From NCBI GenBank assembly GCA_963834725.1, contig CAWICN010000001.1, positions 1,860,001 through 1,924,000 on the forward strand: a DNA stretch of 64,000 bases, read 5' to 3'. The translations under genes and the position numbers were made by a program. How positions within the stretch are numbered: position 1 is the first letter of the stretch; the number at the start of each line of letters is the position of its first letter. This stretch comes from PALSA-693 sp963834725 (GTDB lineage: Bacteria; Actinomycetota; Acidimicrobiia; Acidimicrobiales; Palsa-688). The notes beneath the pieces are model-generated. The model did no database searches, had not been told where the DNA came from, and worked only from the letters and a program-made list of their open reading frames with translations. Positions 27,680-36,972 of the stretch are shown here, one piece after another.

Positions 27680-28203
27680 GGTGGGCGATGACGATGTGGC
27701 CGCCACTTCCCACTGGGTGCGCACCGCGAGGAGAGAGAGCTGGTCCGCCTGATCCATTTCGGCGCCGCCGGCATATTGGGAGCAGCCATGGTGGTGTTGC
27801 CGGCCGAAGGAGCCGGTGATCCTGGCCAGCACCCAGACCCTCGACTCCGTCCTGCACGCCATGAAAGCATCGGTCAGCGGCGCCTCCGCCGATTGTTCAC
27901 CATGATCACCGTCGGGATCCTCCCGGGCGTTCTCATCCCCGCCAGTTCGGGCACGGGGGCTCGGGCAATGCCCCTGCTCGCACCCCTGGCCGGCAGCGCC
28001 GGGGTGAACCGGGCGGAAACGGTCATAGCCTCGATCATGGCCCATGGTCTCACCGTCATGTTCGTTCCCCAGCGTCGACCTGGACGGAGGACTTGCCATC
28101 GCCGACGTGGGCTCTAGGACAAATGGGTGCGTTTCATCTGGCTCGCATTCCTAGGTCTGCTGGCGGTGCCCACAGGCATCGTTGCCTTCACCGCCGAGGG
28201 CTG
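27680..28203 (+). pseudogene. Remains of a YfcC-like carboxylate/ion permease
   Basis: Parts in three frames read QTLDSVLHAMKASVSGASA, then FTMITVGILPGVLIPASSGT and GARAMPLLAPLAGSAGVNRA, then PSVDLDGGLAIADVG, then KWVRFIWLAFLGLLAVPTGI to TGA 28203. The I-P-[AS]-[SG]-S-G-x-G-x-x-A-M-P-[IL]-x-[AT]-P-L-A pattern and the final membrane helix match the C-terminal half of YfcC-family permeases. The N-terminal half is lost and several slips are present, so this is a dead gene. Confidence 0.45.
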
Positions 28204-28290
28204 AGGCCAGCCGGGCGGCCCGGCGCCGGCGACCTATACAGTCAGGAGCGGTCCGAGCTGTTCGGACCGGTCACCAAGGAGGTAGCTGGC

Positions 28291-28707
28291 GTGCCCATCG
28301 GACCGGTCGAATACATCATCATCGAGTTTCCGGGCAACCACTTCAAGGGCGAGATCGTGCCTGAGATCGCGAAACTGATCGAGAACGAAACGGTGCGTAT
28401 CATCGACCTGCTCTTCATCATGAAAGACACGGACGGCGACGTCACCACCTTCGAGTTCGACCAACTGGAAGAACTGGCCCCCTTCGCCAGCCTCCCTGGC
28501 GAGGTGAACGACCTCGTCAATCAGGACGACATCGACTACGTCAGAGCAGCACTGCAACCGAACACGTCCGCTGCAGTGCTGGTCTGGGAGGACACCTGGG
28601 CGACCGATCTCGCACTGGCCATTCGGGGCGCCGGCGGCGTCGTCCGGGAGGGGGCCCGCATCCCGCCCGAACTCGTCGACGCCGCGCTGGCCGATGTGGG
28701 CGAGTAA
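28291..28707 (+). CDS. DUF6325 family protein
   Basis: GTG 28291 has an AAGGAGG site at 28276-28282 with eight bases between, which decides the start over longer open frames. The 138-residue product reads VPIGPVEYIIIEFPGNHFKG, IRIIDLLFIMKDTDGDVTT-like sequence (written NETVRIIDLLFIMKDTDG), then SAAVLVWEDTWATDLALAIR and IPPELVDAALADVGE. This is the DUF6325/DUF1269-like pattern of small actinobacterial proteins that usually lie beside SHOCT-domain genes, as here. They are thought to act in membrane or stress physiology; the function is unproven. Confidence 0.8.
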   Translation: MPIGPVEYIIIEFPGNHFKGEIVPEIAKLIENETVRIIDLLFIMKDTDGDVTTFEFDQLEELAPFASLPGEVNDLVNQDDIDYVRAALQPNTSAAVLVWEDTWATDLALAIRGAGGVVREGARIPPELVDAALADVGE

Positions 28708-28767
28708 TGAGGCGCCACCTGCCCATCCCCGGATAGGGTAAGCGGGGACCACCAGCAGGAGGACCTC

Positions 28768-29061
28768 ATGCCGATGCGCCGCACCCGCGGAATCGCCCGC
28801 ACCATGGGCAGAACCGCCGTCATAGCCGGCACCGCCACCGCCGTAAGCGGCCATGTCGCCGCCAAGCAGCAAGCCAAGTACGCCCAGCAAGCCGCCCCTC
28901 CGGCGCCCGAGCCGGCCCCGCCCGCTGCCGAGCAGGCTACGCCTCCCGCCGCGCCGGTTGACGTGGTCGAGCAGCTCAAGAAGTTCGCCGAGCTGCGCGA
29001 CAAGGGGATCCTCACCGACGAGGAGTTCGCGGCCCAAAAGACCAAACTGCTCGCCACCTGA
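28768..29061 (+). CDS. SHOCT-domain small protein
   Basis: The 97-residue protein starts at ATG 28768 behind an AGGAGGACC site. It has a basic start (MPMRRTRGIARTMGRTAVIA), a Gly/Ala hydrophobic stretch that may touch the membrane, an Ala/Pro linker and a C-terminal SHOCT motif (VEQLKKFAELRDKGILTDEE, FAAQKTKLLAT). It forms a pair with the DUF6325 gene 60 bases upstream, a conserved arrangement in Actinobacteria. SHOCT motifs are short oligomerisation-type tails with no catalytic role known. Confidence 0.85.
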   Translation: MPMRRTRGIARTMGRTAVIAGTATAVSGHVAAKQQAKYAQQAAPPAPEPAPPAAEQATPPAAPVDVVEQLKKFAELRDKGILTDEEFAAQKTKLLAT

Positions 29062-29071
29062 CACCACTGCG

Positions 29072-29105
29072 CGGTCACAAGAATCTGCGCCCGGTCACAA
29101 GAATC
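29072..29105 (+). repeat. Two direct copies of a 14-bp sequence
   Basis: cggtcacaagaatc occurs at 29072-29085 and again at 29092-29105, 20 bases apart, in the 81-base gap between the SHOCT gene and the next gene. The 20-base period would place both copies on nearly the same helix face, so a protein-binding role is possible but unproven. Confidence 0.6.
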
Positions 29106-29142
29106 GGAGTGTCCTGCACCGGGAAGAAACCGGGGCGTCGCC

Positions 29143-29415
29143 GTGAGCCCGTTGGCCCTGGTCCTCGGGATCTACTGGATCATCGACGGGGTCGTCAGGA
29201 TCTTCGCCGCCGTCGACTACCCGGCCCTTCCCGGCCAGGTCTTGACCATAGTGATGGGCGGCGGTTTGGCCATAGCCGCCGTCACGATCGTGCTCAGCTG
29301 GCCCCGCCCGTCGTTGCTGATGCTGGCCGTGATCCTCGGGGGGTGGCTGCTCATGTTCGGAATCTTGCAGATCTTTATCGGCATCGGGGTTCGCGCTGGC
29401 GCCGAGGTTTCCTGA
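29143..29415 (+). CDS. DUF308/HdeD-like membrane protein, short form
   Basis: GTG 29143 begins a 90-residue protein with three hydrophobic helices: SPLALVLGIYWIIDGVVRIF, VLTIVMGGGLAIAAVTIVLS and LLMLAVILGGWLLMFGILQI. G-x-Y-W-I-x-D-G and the final G-x-x-x-x-x-G-I-x-x-I pattern are those of HdeD-type proteins, which normally have six helices. This is half that length and may be a natural short form or a 5'-truncated gene. It is the third gene of the DUF6325-SHOCT group. Confidence 0.6.
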   Translation: MSPLALVLGIYWIIDGVVRIFAAVDYPALPGQVLTIVMGGGLAIAAVTIVLSWPRPSLLMLAVILGGWLLMFGILQIFIGIGVRAGAEVS

Positions 29416-29457
29416 CCACCCGGGGCGCGAGGAGCGGGGCGCTCCCCGCCGAAAGGA

Positions 29458-30584
29458 TCAGCTGGCGGTCCGGAAAGAGATCACGGTCTTGATGCCGGTA
29501 GGGCGTCCGAAGATCAGTTCGGTCGCCTGTTCGGGCGGATACCGGCCGTCGATGAGCGCCTCGGTGGCTTCCGGCCAACGCCTTCTGAACTCCTGGAGAT
29601 CTCGGACTGCGGCGGGAAAGGCTTCGGCCCCGGCGTTCACGGTTCCCAGGAGCACCTGGTACTTCAGGACCATGTCCCGCATCAGAGTGGCCGGGTCGGC
29701 CTGGATGAATGCCTGCAGACCAGGCACGCCGGTGAGGATGTAGTTGCCGTTGTGACCGAGCACCCGCAGCACTTCCAAAGCGAAGTGGGAGTGCCCGACC
29801 GCCTCATAGACGAGGTCGATATTGCCGATGTGCGCGGCCAGCTCCGCGGCGGTGGTTGTTTCCGACGACACGTAGGTGGCGCCCACCGCTGAGACCAGGT
29901 CGACGCGGGGGCTGGGGGGAAGCTCTCTGGAGTAGACGTAGACCCGCCATCCCGCCGCGGCCAGCGTCATCGCACCGAGGACCCCGACGGGTCCGAGACC
30001 CAACACCAACGCGGACAGCCCGCGGCCGGCCCGATCCGGTGGGGTGGTGGGATCGAGCCAGGGAGGGCGATGCTGCATGAGCCAGAACACCTGGGCGAGC
30101 GCCTTCTCGGCGATGGTCAGCGGTTCGGTCACCACCGCCAGGCGTCCCAGATCGGCCGGTACTAACACCAGGTTCTGTTGGCCCCTCCACTCCGTACTCG
30201 GCCAAGTAGCCGTGCGCCTCTTTGATTCCCCGCTCGGTGAAGTCCCCGGTGTAACAATAGTCCTGGTGGCCGGTCCGGCAGGCCCGACACCCCGGATGGG
30301 GGCAGGGTCGCCGGACCGTGGGTACGACCAGATCCCCCTGCTGCACACCCTCGACCGCAGACCCGACGTCGACCACGTGCCCGAGGGCCTCGTGCCCGAT
30401 GATCAGATGATCGTCCCCGGGCGGGGGGCTGCCGTACTCGAAAGAACAGATTTCCTTGTCGGTGCCGCAAAATGCCGACATCGAGGGTACGGAAGAGCAC
30501 CTGGTCCGGGGCAGCGAGGCGCGGCGGTTCGCAGTCGATCTCCTTGACTTGACGAGATCCGGGAAACACCGCGACCGCCTTCAT
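29458..30584 (-). CDS. Zinc-dependent alcohol/glucose dehydrogenase, two frameshifts
   Basis: ATG 30584 begins MKAVAVFPGSRQVKEIDCEP. A slip at the AAAA run 30469-30472 gives CGTDKEICSFEYGSPPPGDD and HLIIGHEALGHVVDVG, the catalytic zinc ligands, then CPHPGCRACRTGHQDYCYTG, the structural-zinc cysteine set. A second slip near 30180 continues as QQNLVLVPADLGRLAVVTEP and ALVLGLGPVGVLGAMTLAAA, the NAD(P) fold, ending FGRPTGIKTVISFRTAS. The layout, with a GlxA-type C-terminal domain, is that of glucose 1-dehydrogenase-like medium-chain dehydrogenases. The substrate is not certain. Joined length is about 375 residues. Confidence 0.75.
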
Positions 30585-31115
30585 GTGACCTCTGTCGTCC
30601 ACGATGGCGCGGTCACCAAGCCTGCTGCCCCGATTGTCCCACAAACGGTGTGGCCGACCCGAACGCCTCTCCCGCCATCCAGAGGCTCTTTACGGTTCAC
30701 ATTCCATTCTTTGTGACATGGGCTGAACCCGATCCTATCGTCGTAATCTCAACACCGCCTGGAACCTGTTGTGGTCGGCGGTAGCGATGCAGGCCTTGGC
30801 GATCGGCTCTAGCGTGAGGGCCTACGTCGGCCCGCGCCGGCCCGAGTCCTCGAAAACCAGGCAACCGGCTCGCTGCCCGAAGGCGGGAGCGTAACGGCGG
30901 AGGCGGCGGTCAGTCCGGTTCGTCACTTTGCCGGCCGGCCCCGCGGCACGACCGGAGGCTGCGGCGCCACGTGAATCCACGTGCGCTCGATTTCGTGACT
31001 TGGCTGGGTATGCCGCCGTGACTCTTCCCGTTGCGCGGCCACATATGGGTGGCGTGGGCGCCGGCCGGTGCGGTTGCGCGCGGGTGTGCCATGATGCCGG
31101 GGCACGGAGGTGGCC
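30585..31115. promoter_or_regulatory. Divergent intergenic region, dehydrogenase/GH15 operon
   Basis: There is no supported gene in about 530 bases between the minus-strand dehydrogenase and the plus-strand GH15 gene. A short open stretch near 30740-30830 reads TAWNLLWSAVAMQALAIG, which looks protein-like, but it is too short to assign and has no start. The region should hold the promoters of both flanking genes. Confidence 0.4.
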
Positions 31116-33104
31116 ATGCCCGTCCCGGCAGATATGCACGGCAGTGAACAGGCAGAGGCGGGCACAGAGGCGGCTGGGGTTCCGGCGGCACCAGGACTGC
31201 ATCCGACCCCCGGGGGGAGCCCGTTTCCGCCGATCGCCGAGTACGGGTTTTTGTCCGATTGCGAGGTCTGCGCGCTGGTGGCGCCGAGCGGCAGCGTGGA
31301 ATGGATGTGCTTGCCCCGGATGGACGGCCCGAGCGTGTTCGCCGCGATGTTGGACCGGGACGCGGGGTGGTTCCGACTGGGGCCGGCGGACGTCACGGTC
31401 CCGGCCGGGCGGCGGTACCTGCCCGGGACGATGGTGCTGGAGACGACGTGGGCGGTGCCGACGGGCTGGGCTGTGGTCCGCGATGTGCTGCTGGTCGGCC
31501 CGTGGCGGTATGGCTCGGTCAGGTCTGATTCCCATCGGCGGGTGCCGGCTGATCACGCCGCCGAGCGGGTGCTGCTGCGCACAGTGCGGTGCCTGACCGG
31601 AGCGGTCGACTTCGTTTTGGAGTGCGAGCCGTCCTTCGACTACGGCCGCCAGCACAGCGTGTGGCATCACACCGGCAGCGGGTACGGGCACGCGGAGGCC
31701 CGTCTGGGTGACGGGGAGCGGCAGCTGCGGTTGACCACCGACCTGAACTTGGGGTTCGAGGGCCCGCGGGCGATCGCCCGCCACCGCCTGCGGGCCGGCG
31801 AGCGGGTGTTCTGCGCCCTGTCGTGGGGTGATGGCAGTCCGCCCGAGACCTTCGCCGAGGGGCATGAGCGGCTGGCCCGCACCGCCGAGTTCTGGCACGA
31901 GTGGATCAGCCGGGCCACGTTCCCCGATCACCCGTGGCGGAGATACTTGCAGCGGTCGGCGCTGACGCTGAAGGGCTTGATCTACGCCCCGACGGGGGCG
32001 CTGCTGGCGGCGGCCACGTCGTCGCTGCCGGAAACGCCGGGCGGGGAGCGCAACTATGATTATCGCTACACGTGGCTGCGGGACTCGACGTTCATGCTGT
32101 GGGGCCTGTATACCCTGGGCCTGGACCGGGAGGCCAACGACTTCTTCTACTTCCTGGCCGACCTGGCCGAGGGGAACGTCGACCTGCAGATTATGTACGG
32201 GATCGGCGGCGAACGGGACCTGACCGAGCAGACGCTCGATCATCTGTCCGGCTACGAGGGGGCCCGGCCGGTCCGTATCGGCAACGGCGCCTGGGACCAG
32301 CGCCAGCACGACGTGTGGGGGGTGCTGGTCGACTCGGCGTTCCTGCACGCCCGGTCCCGGGATCGGCTGGACGAGCGCCGCTGGCCGATGCTGGTCCGCC
32401 AGGTCGAAGCCGCGCTCACGCACTGGCGGGAACCTGATCAGGGACTGTGGGAGGTGCGCGGCCCGGCGCAGCATTTCACCGCGTCCAAGGTGCTGTGCTG
32501 GGTGGCCGCCGACCGGGGGGCGAAGCTGGCCTGGCAGCGCGGCGACGCCGAGCGGGCGGCGCAGTGGCGGCGGGCCGCGGATGAGATGCACGCCGACGTC
32601 TGTGCCCACGGCACCGATGAGCGGGGCGTGTTCTGCCAGCGGTACGACAGCACCGCCTTGGACGCCTCGCTCCTGCTGATCCCGCTGCTCGGGTTCCTGC
32701 CCCCGGACGACCCGCGGGTACGCGCCACCGTGCTGGCGATCGCCGACGAGCTCACCGAGGACGAGCTGGTCCTGCGCTACCGGGTCGAGGAAACCGACGA
32801 CGGTTTCGCCGGTGAGGAGGGCACGTTCACCATCTGCTCGTTCTGGCTGGTGTCGGCGCTGACCGAGATCGGCGAGGTGGACCGGGCCCGCCAGCTGTGC
32901 GAGAAGCTGCTGGCCTACGCCAGCCCCCTGCTGCTCTACGCGGAGGAGATCGACGCCCACACCGGCCGCCACCTCGGGAACTTCCCCCAAGCCTTCTCGC
33001 ACCTGGCCCTCATCAACGCCGTCATGCACCTGATCCGCGAAGACGAGCGGTCCAGCGCCGCCGCGGCCCTGGGGACCGGCCCTGGGGTTTCCGGTGACCT
33101 CTGA
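31116..33104 (+). CDS. Glycoside hydrolase family 15 protein (glucoamylase/trehalase type)
   Basis: ATG 31116 follows GGAGG with a five-base gap and gives about 662 residues; GTG 31110 is an alternative. The N-terminal beta-domain has IAEYGFLSDCEVCALVAPSG and SVEWMCLPRMDGPSVFAAML. The (alpha/alpha)6 barrel contains RNYDYRYTWLRDSTFMLWGL, the GH15 signature. A first catalytic Glu lies near DQGLWEVRGPAQHFTASKVL, and the second near GEEGTFTICSFWLVSALTEI. The family hydrolyses alpha-1,4 glucans or, in many actinobacteria, trehalose. It is the first gene of an operon whose next three starts overlap or nearly touch. Confidence 0.85.
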   Translation: MPVPADMHGSEQAEAGTEAAGVPAAPGLHPTPGGSPFPPIAEYGFLSDCEVCALVAPSGSVEWMCLPRMDGPSVFAAMLDRDAGWFRLGPADVTVPAGRRYLPGTMVLETTWAVPTGWAVVRDVLLVGPWRYGSVRSDSHRRVPADHAAERVLLRTVRCLTGAVDFVLECEPSFDYGRQHSVWHHTGSGYGHAEARLGDGERQLRLTTDLNLGFEGPRAIARHRLRAGERVFCALSWGDGSPPETFAEGHERLARTAEFWHEWISRATFPDHPWRRYLQRSALTLKGLIYAPTGALLAAATSSLPETPGGERNYDYRYTWLRDSTFMLWGLYTLGLDREANDFFYFLADLAEGNVDLQIMYGIGGERDLTEQTLDHLSGYEGARPVRIGNGAWDQRQHDVWGVLVDSAFLHARSRDRLDERRWPMLVRQVEAALTHWREPDQGLWEVRGPAQHFTASKVLCWVAADRGAKLAWQRGDAERAAQWRRAADEMHADVCAHGTDERGVFCQRYDSTALDASLLLIPLLGFLPPDDPRVRATVLAIADELTEDELVLRYRVEETDDGFAGEEGTFTICSFWLVSALTEIGEVDRARQLCEKLLAYASPLLLYAEEIDAHTGRHLGNFPQAFSHLALINAVMHLIREDERSSAAAALGTGPGVSGDL

Positions 33105-34518
33105 CATCAGCGTGCTGGTGGTCGGCGGCGGCCCGGCCGGGGTCACCGCCGCCCTGCGGGCCCGCGAACTGGGCGCCCGGGTCACGCTGCTCGAGGCCGG
33201 GCAGGTCGGCGGTACCAGCCTCAATACCGGCCCGGCGCCGGTGCGCACCCTGGCCCGCGCCGCCCGGCTGGCCCGGGACTGGTCGTCGTGGGCCACCTTC
33301 GGTCTGGATGGCCCGGCGCCGGTGCCCAACCTTGCCGCCATGCTGGCAAACAGCGGGCGGGTGGCCCGCTACGCCCATGACAAGAAGGACTTGGCCGGCC
33401 ATCTCCGCCGGCACGGCATCGACCTGGTCGAGGGTCTCGGCCCGGTCGGCTTTACCGGACCGAACACCATGGCCGCCGGCGACGGGCGCAGCTGGTCCGC
33501 GGACCGCGTCATCGTCTCCGTGGGCGGGCAGGCCGCCCGGCTGCCGATCCCCGGTGCCGAGCTGGCGCTCACCTATGAAGACATCGGCTCGGTGGCCAGC
33601 CTGCCCCCCCGGGTGGCGGTGGTCGGCGGCGCGGACACCGGCTGTCAGATCGCGTCCATCTTCGCCGATCTCGGCGCCTCGGTCACCGTGTTCGAGGCCG
33701 GGCCCATCCTGGTCCCGGCCGCCGACCCCAGCGTCTCGGCCGAACTCGGCCGGGCCTTCACCGCCAGGGGCATGACCGTGGCCACCGACACCGCGGTCGA
33801 GGCGCTGTCCAGGGTCGACGAAGGCATCTGCGTCGAGTATCGAAGCGAGACGAGCACCGACAGCACCCTGGCGGGTGCGGTGTTCTTCGCGGTCGGCTGG
33901 CCGGCCAGCCTGGAACAGTTGCACCTGGACGCCGCCGGCGTGCAGGCCCGGCCCGGCGCCATCGACGTCGACGAGTACCTGCGCACCAACGTCAGGCACA
34001 TCTTTGCCGCCGGCGACGTCAACGGCCACTCCATGCTCGTCCAGACCGCCCGGATGGAAGGCCGGATCGCGGCCAACAACGCCATCTCGGGCCCAGCCCG
34101 GCAGGCCACCTACGACGTGGTGCCCAGCGGCAGCTTCACCGACCCCGAGTACGGCCGGGTCGGCCTCACCGAGACCGAAGCCGCCCAGCGTTATGACATT
34201 GCCACTTGCATCGCCCGATATGACGACCTGCTCCGGCCGGTGGCCGACGGCCGGCCCGACGGGTTCTGCAAGCTCATCGCCGACCGCGCCAGCCACGCCA
34301 TTCTCGGCGGTCACGTGCTCGGCGAATACTCGGCCGAGACGGTACAGGCCATCGCCGCCTGCATGGCCGGCGGCCTGACCGTGGAGCAGGTAGCCGAGCT
34401 CCAGCTCGCCTATCCCACCTTCACCGAAGGCGTCAGCTTGGCGGCCCAGAAAATCTGCCGGGCCATCGGCATCGGCCGCTTCCCGCAGGTCTGGAGCGCT
34501 CTCGGAACCGAACCATGA
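33094..34518 (+). CDS. Disulfide-reductase-fold flavoprotein lacking the redox cysteines
   Basis: GTG 33094 lies inside the end of the GH15 gene. The 474-residue product has the full class I pyridine-nucleotide disulfide oxidoreductase layout: FAD site VLVVGGGPAGVTAALRAREL, NAD site RVAVVGGADTGCQIASIFAD, second FAD motif TNVRHIFAAGDVNGHSMLVQ and a C-terminal dimerisation domain. At the place of G-G-T-C-x-x-x-x-C it reads GGTSLNTGPAPVRTLARA, so Ser and Pro replace both cysteines. The C-terminal H-P-x-x-E is replaced by AYPTFTEGV. It cannot use a CxxxxC disulfide and must do another flavin reaction or serve a structural role. Confidence 0.8.
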   Translation: MTSDISVLVVGGGPAGVTAALRARELGARVTLLEAGQVGGTSLNTGPAPVRTLARAARLARDWSSWATFGLDGPAPVPNLAAMLANSGRVARYAHDKKDLAGHLRRHGIDLVEGLGPVGFTGPNTMAAGDGRSWSADRVIVSVGGQAARLPIPGAELALTYEDIGSVASLPPRVAVVGGADTGCQIASIFADLGASVTVFEAGPILVPAADPSVSAELGRAFTARGMTVATDTAVEALSRVDEGICVEYRSETSTDSTLAGAVFFAVGWPASLEQLHLDAAGVQARPGAIDVDEYLRTNVRHIFAAGDVNGHSMLVQTARMEGRIAANNAISGPARQATYDVVPSGSFTDPEYGRVGLTETEAAQRYDIATCIARYDDLLRPVADGRPDGFCKLIADRASHAILGGHVLGEYSAETVQAIAACMAGGLTVEQVAELQLAYPTFTEGVSLAAQKICRAIGIGRFPQVWSALGTEP

Positions 34519-35978
34519 CCCGGCCAAATCCGGCCCGGCACAAGAGCGAAACCGTGCCCGCTGCGCAGCGTTCTCGGCAGTCCGGCCCGCCGGCGGTCAG
34601 CTGGCGGGAGCGACGCCTGGCCGGCCGGGCGCTGCGCGCCGCCGTCCCGCGATCCGCGCACGCCGACGGCGGGATGCCCGAGGGCCGGGATCCGATCGGC
34701 ATCCTGTCGGCACAGGCCGCGGCCCGGCTGCCCGAACTGATCGGCATCCGCCACGCCAGAATGGCCGCCTCCCCGTTCGGGTTCCTGCGCGGCGCGGCCG
34801 CGGTCATGGCCGCCGACCTCGCCGCCACCCCAGCGACCGGCCCGCAGGTGCAGCTGTGCGGCGACGCGCACATCCGGAACTTCGGCACCTTCGCCACCCC
34901 GGAGCGCAACCTGACCTTCTCGATCAACGATTTCGACGAGACCCTGCCCGGGCCATGGGAGTGGGACATCAAGCGGTTCTCGGCCAGCCTGTACGTGGTG
35001 GCCCAGCACCACGGGTTCGCCCCCGAGGCCTGCCGGGACCTGGTGGCCGCTGCGGTGCGCGCCTACCGGCAGCGGATGGGGGACTACGCCCGAATGTCCA
35101 ACCTGCAGGTCTGGTATGACCTCAAGGGCGTGGATGACCTCCTCGGCCACTACACCGGTGACACCCGCAGCCAGATACGCCGCGACCTCGCCAAGGCGTC
35201 CCGCCGGGGGCATCGCCGAGCCATCGCCAAGTTGACGGTCTCTCCCGACGCGGGAGAAGGCGGCGCCGAGGTACAACCATCAGGCGCCCGCCCGCGGTTC
35301 CGGGAGGAGCCGCCGATCCAGGTCCACCTGGAATCAGCCGGGCACCAGATGGGCGAAGCCGTCGCCACCTTCGAGTCTTACCGGGCCAGCCTGCCCGACG
35401 ACAAGCAGATGTTGCTGCGGCGGTACCAGATCGTCGACGTCGCCCGGCGGGTCGTCGGCGTGGGCAGCGTCGGCATGCTGGTGTGGGTGTGCCTGCTGCA
35501 AGCAGAGTCCCGCCGCAGCGACGACTTCATCGTGCTCCAGGCGAAACAGGCACAGCCCTCCGTGCTGGAACCATACCTGCGCGCCTCGCCGATCAGCCAC
35601 GCCGGACAGCGGGTCGTCGCCGGCCAGCGACTGACCCAGGGGCCGACCGACACCTTCCTCGGGTGGTGCGACGACCCTTCCAGCGGCCGTCAGTATTACG
35701 TCCGGCAACTGTGGGACCGCAAGGGCCGATCCGACCTGACCACGATGAGCCGACGCGGCCTGGCCGAACACGCCAGCCTGTGCGCCTGGGCGTTGGCCCG
35801 AGCGCACGCACGATCCGGCGATCCCGCCATCATCAGCGGGTATCTCGGAAAGGCCGACATCTTCGACCGGGCCATCGCGGTCTTCGCCGAACGCTACGCA
35901 GCTTGCACCGTCAGCGACCACCGAGCCCTAGGCCAGGCGGTCGCCGACGGGCAGCTTCCCGGGAGCGACATCAGCTGA
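34515..35978 (+). CDS. DUF2252 family protein
   Basis: The ATG overlaps the previous stop (ATGA). The 487-residue product has the DUF2252 pattern: MAASPFGFLRGAAAVMAADL, QLCGDAHIRNFGTFATPERN, LTFSINDFDETLPGPWEWDI and KRFSASLYVVAQHHG. It also has YYVRQLWDRKGRSDLTTMSR near the end. The G-D-x-H-x-x-N-F and N-D-F-D motifs resemble the catalytic loop and metal site of kinase-like phosphotransferases, and the family is thought to be related to these. Substrate and role are unknown. It lies between the flavoprotein and a membrane protein in one operon. Confidence 0.85.
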   Translation: MTRPNPARHKSETVPAAQRSRQSGPPAVSWRERRLAGRALRAAVPRSAHADGGMPEGRDPIGILSAQAAARLPELIGIRHARMAASPFGFLRGAAAVMAADLAATPATGPQVQLCGDAHIRNFGTFATPERNLTFSINDFDETLPGPWEWDIKRFSASLYVVAQHHGFAPEACRDLVAAAVRAYRQRMGDYARMSNLQVWYDLKGVDDLLGHYTGDTRSQIRRDLAKASRRGHRRAIAKLTVSPDAGEGGAEVQPSGARPRFREEPPIQVHLESAGHQMGEAVATFESYRASLPDDKQMLLRRYQIVDVARRVVGVGSVGMLVWVCLLQAESRRSDDFIVLQAKQAQPSVLEPYLRASPISHAGQRVVAGQRLTQGPTDTFLGWCDDPSSGRQYYVRQLWDRKGRSDLTTMSRRGLAEHASLCAWALARAHARSGDPAIISGYLGKADIFDRAIAVFAERYAACTVSDHRALGQAVADGQLPGSDIS

Positions 35979-35991
35979 GCGGAGTGACCGA

Positions 35992-36786
35992 TTGTTCTTC
36001 TTCTCGCTGAGCGACTGGGCACTGGCACTGATCATTCTCGCCGTGGTCGCGGCGGTAACCGGAGCAGGCGTCACGCTGAGTCGCCACCTGCGGAACCGTT
36101 CAGAGACCCTGGGGGAGTCGTTCGACGTGCTGCAAGGCGCCCTGCTGGGCGTGGTCGCGCTGATCCTGGCCTTCGGCCTGACCCTCGCCGTCGGCCGGTA
36201 CGAAGACCGCCGCTCGGCGGTGGTCGCGGAAGCGAACGCGATCGGGACAACCTACCTGCGGGCCCAGCTGCTCGCAGCACCGGTCCGCGATCGCTCGCTC
36301 ACGCTGTTACGCGACTACACCGACCTTGCGCTGCGTCTTTCGAGCCAGGTGCCGAACAGCCCCGCCATGCAGCGCACCGTCACGGCCGAGCAGGCACTTC
36401 AACGAGAATTGTGGGGGCTCGCCGGCCAAGCCATCGCCGCCGCACCTGAAGCCAACGCGCCGCAACTGTATGTGGACAGCCTGAACACGATGATCGACCA
36501 ACAAACCGTCCGCATCTCCGCGCTAAACAACCGGGTCCCCGAAGCCGTGCTGGCGCTCGAGCTGATCGGAGCGGCCATCGCGCTCGGGTTGCTGGGGCTC
36601 CGTCTCGCCATCCTCGGACACGGCCTGATCTCGATGCTGCTCGCCGCCGCGCTCGTGACCATGCTGCTGCTCGTCATCTTCGATCTCGACCGGCCGACCC
36701 GAGGCCTGATCACCCTCCCCACCGCGCCCCTCCAGGCGCTGCGCCAATCGATGACACTACCCCCAGCCGCCCAGCCCGGCCCCTGA
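35992..36786 (+). CDS. DUF4239 membrane protein
   Basis: TTG 35992 is 13 bases after the DUF2252 stop, so this is the last gene of the GH15 operon. The 264-residue product has two N-terminal helices (WALALIILAVVAAVTGAGVT, ALLGVVALILAFGLTLAVGR), a soluble helical middle (RSAVVAEANAIGTTYLRAQL) and two C-terminal helices ending VIFDLDRPTRGLI. This matches the bestrophin-like DUF4239 family, in which E-x-N-A-I-G-T and D-L-D-R-P-x-x-G are the conserved blocks. Channel activity is suggested by that likeness only. Confidence 0.8.
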   Translation: MFFFSLSDWALALIILAVVAAVTGAGVTLSRHLRNRSETLGESFDVLQGALLGVVALILAFGLTLAVGRYEDRRSAVVAEANAIGTTYLRAQLLAAPVRDRSLTLLRDYTDLALRLSSQVPNSPAMQRTVTAEQALQRELWGLAGQAIAAAPEANAPQLYVDSLNTMIDQQTVRISALNNRVPEAVLALELIGAAIALGLLGLRLAILGHGLISMLLAAALVTMLLLVIFDLDRPTRGLITLPTAPLQALRQSMTLPPAAQPGP

Positions 36787-36972
36787 CGCGGTCTCAGAGG
36801 CTCTGCCCACCCTTGGGTGCCATCCCATTCGCAACCCTCTTCACGCGTTGTGAACGGATCAGAGCGCGACTGCTCACCGAGCCGGCGAAAGGGGCGCCCT
36901 TTGCCAATCGGTCGCGGACCTTTGGGGCGCTGCCGCCGTCGCCCACCAGTGGTGTGGTGGCATCATGACACC

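Noticed and set aside
30822..33341. An 839-codon minus-strand open frame opposite the GH15 gene
   Set aside because: It is antisense to a clear GH15 gene, rich in Arg, Pro and Gly, with no domain; it is open only because of high GC.
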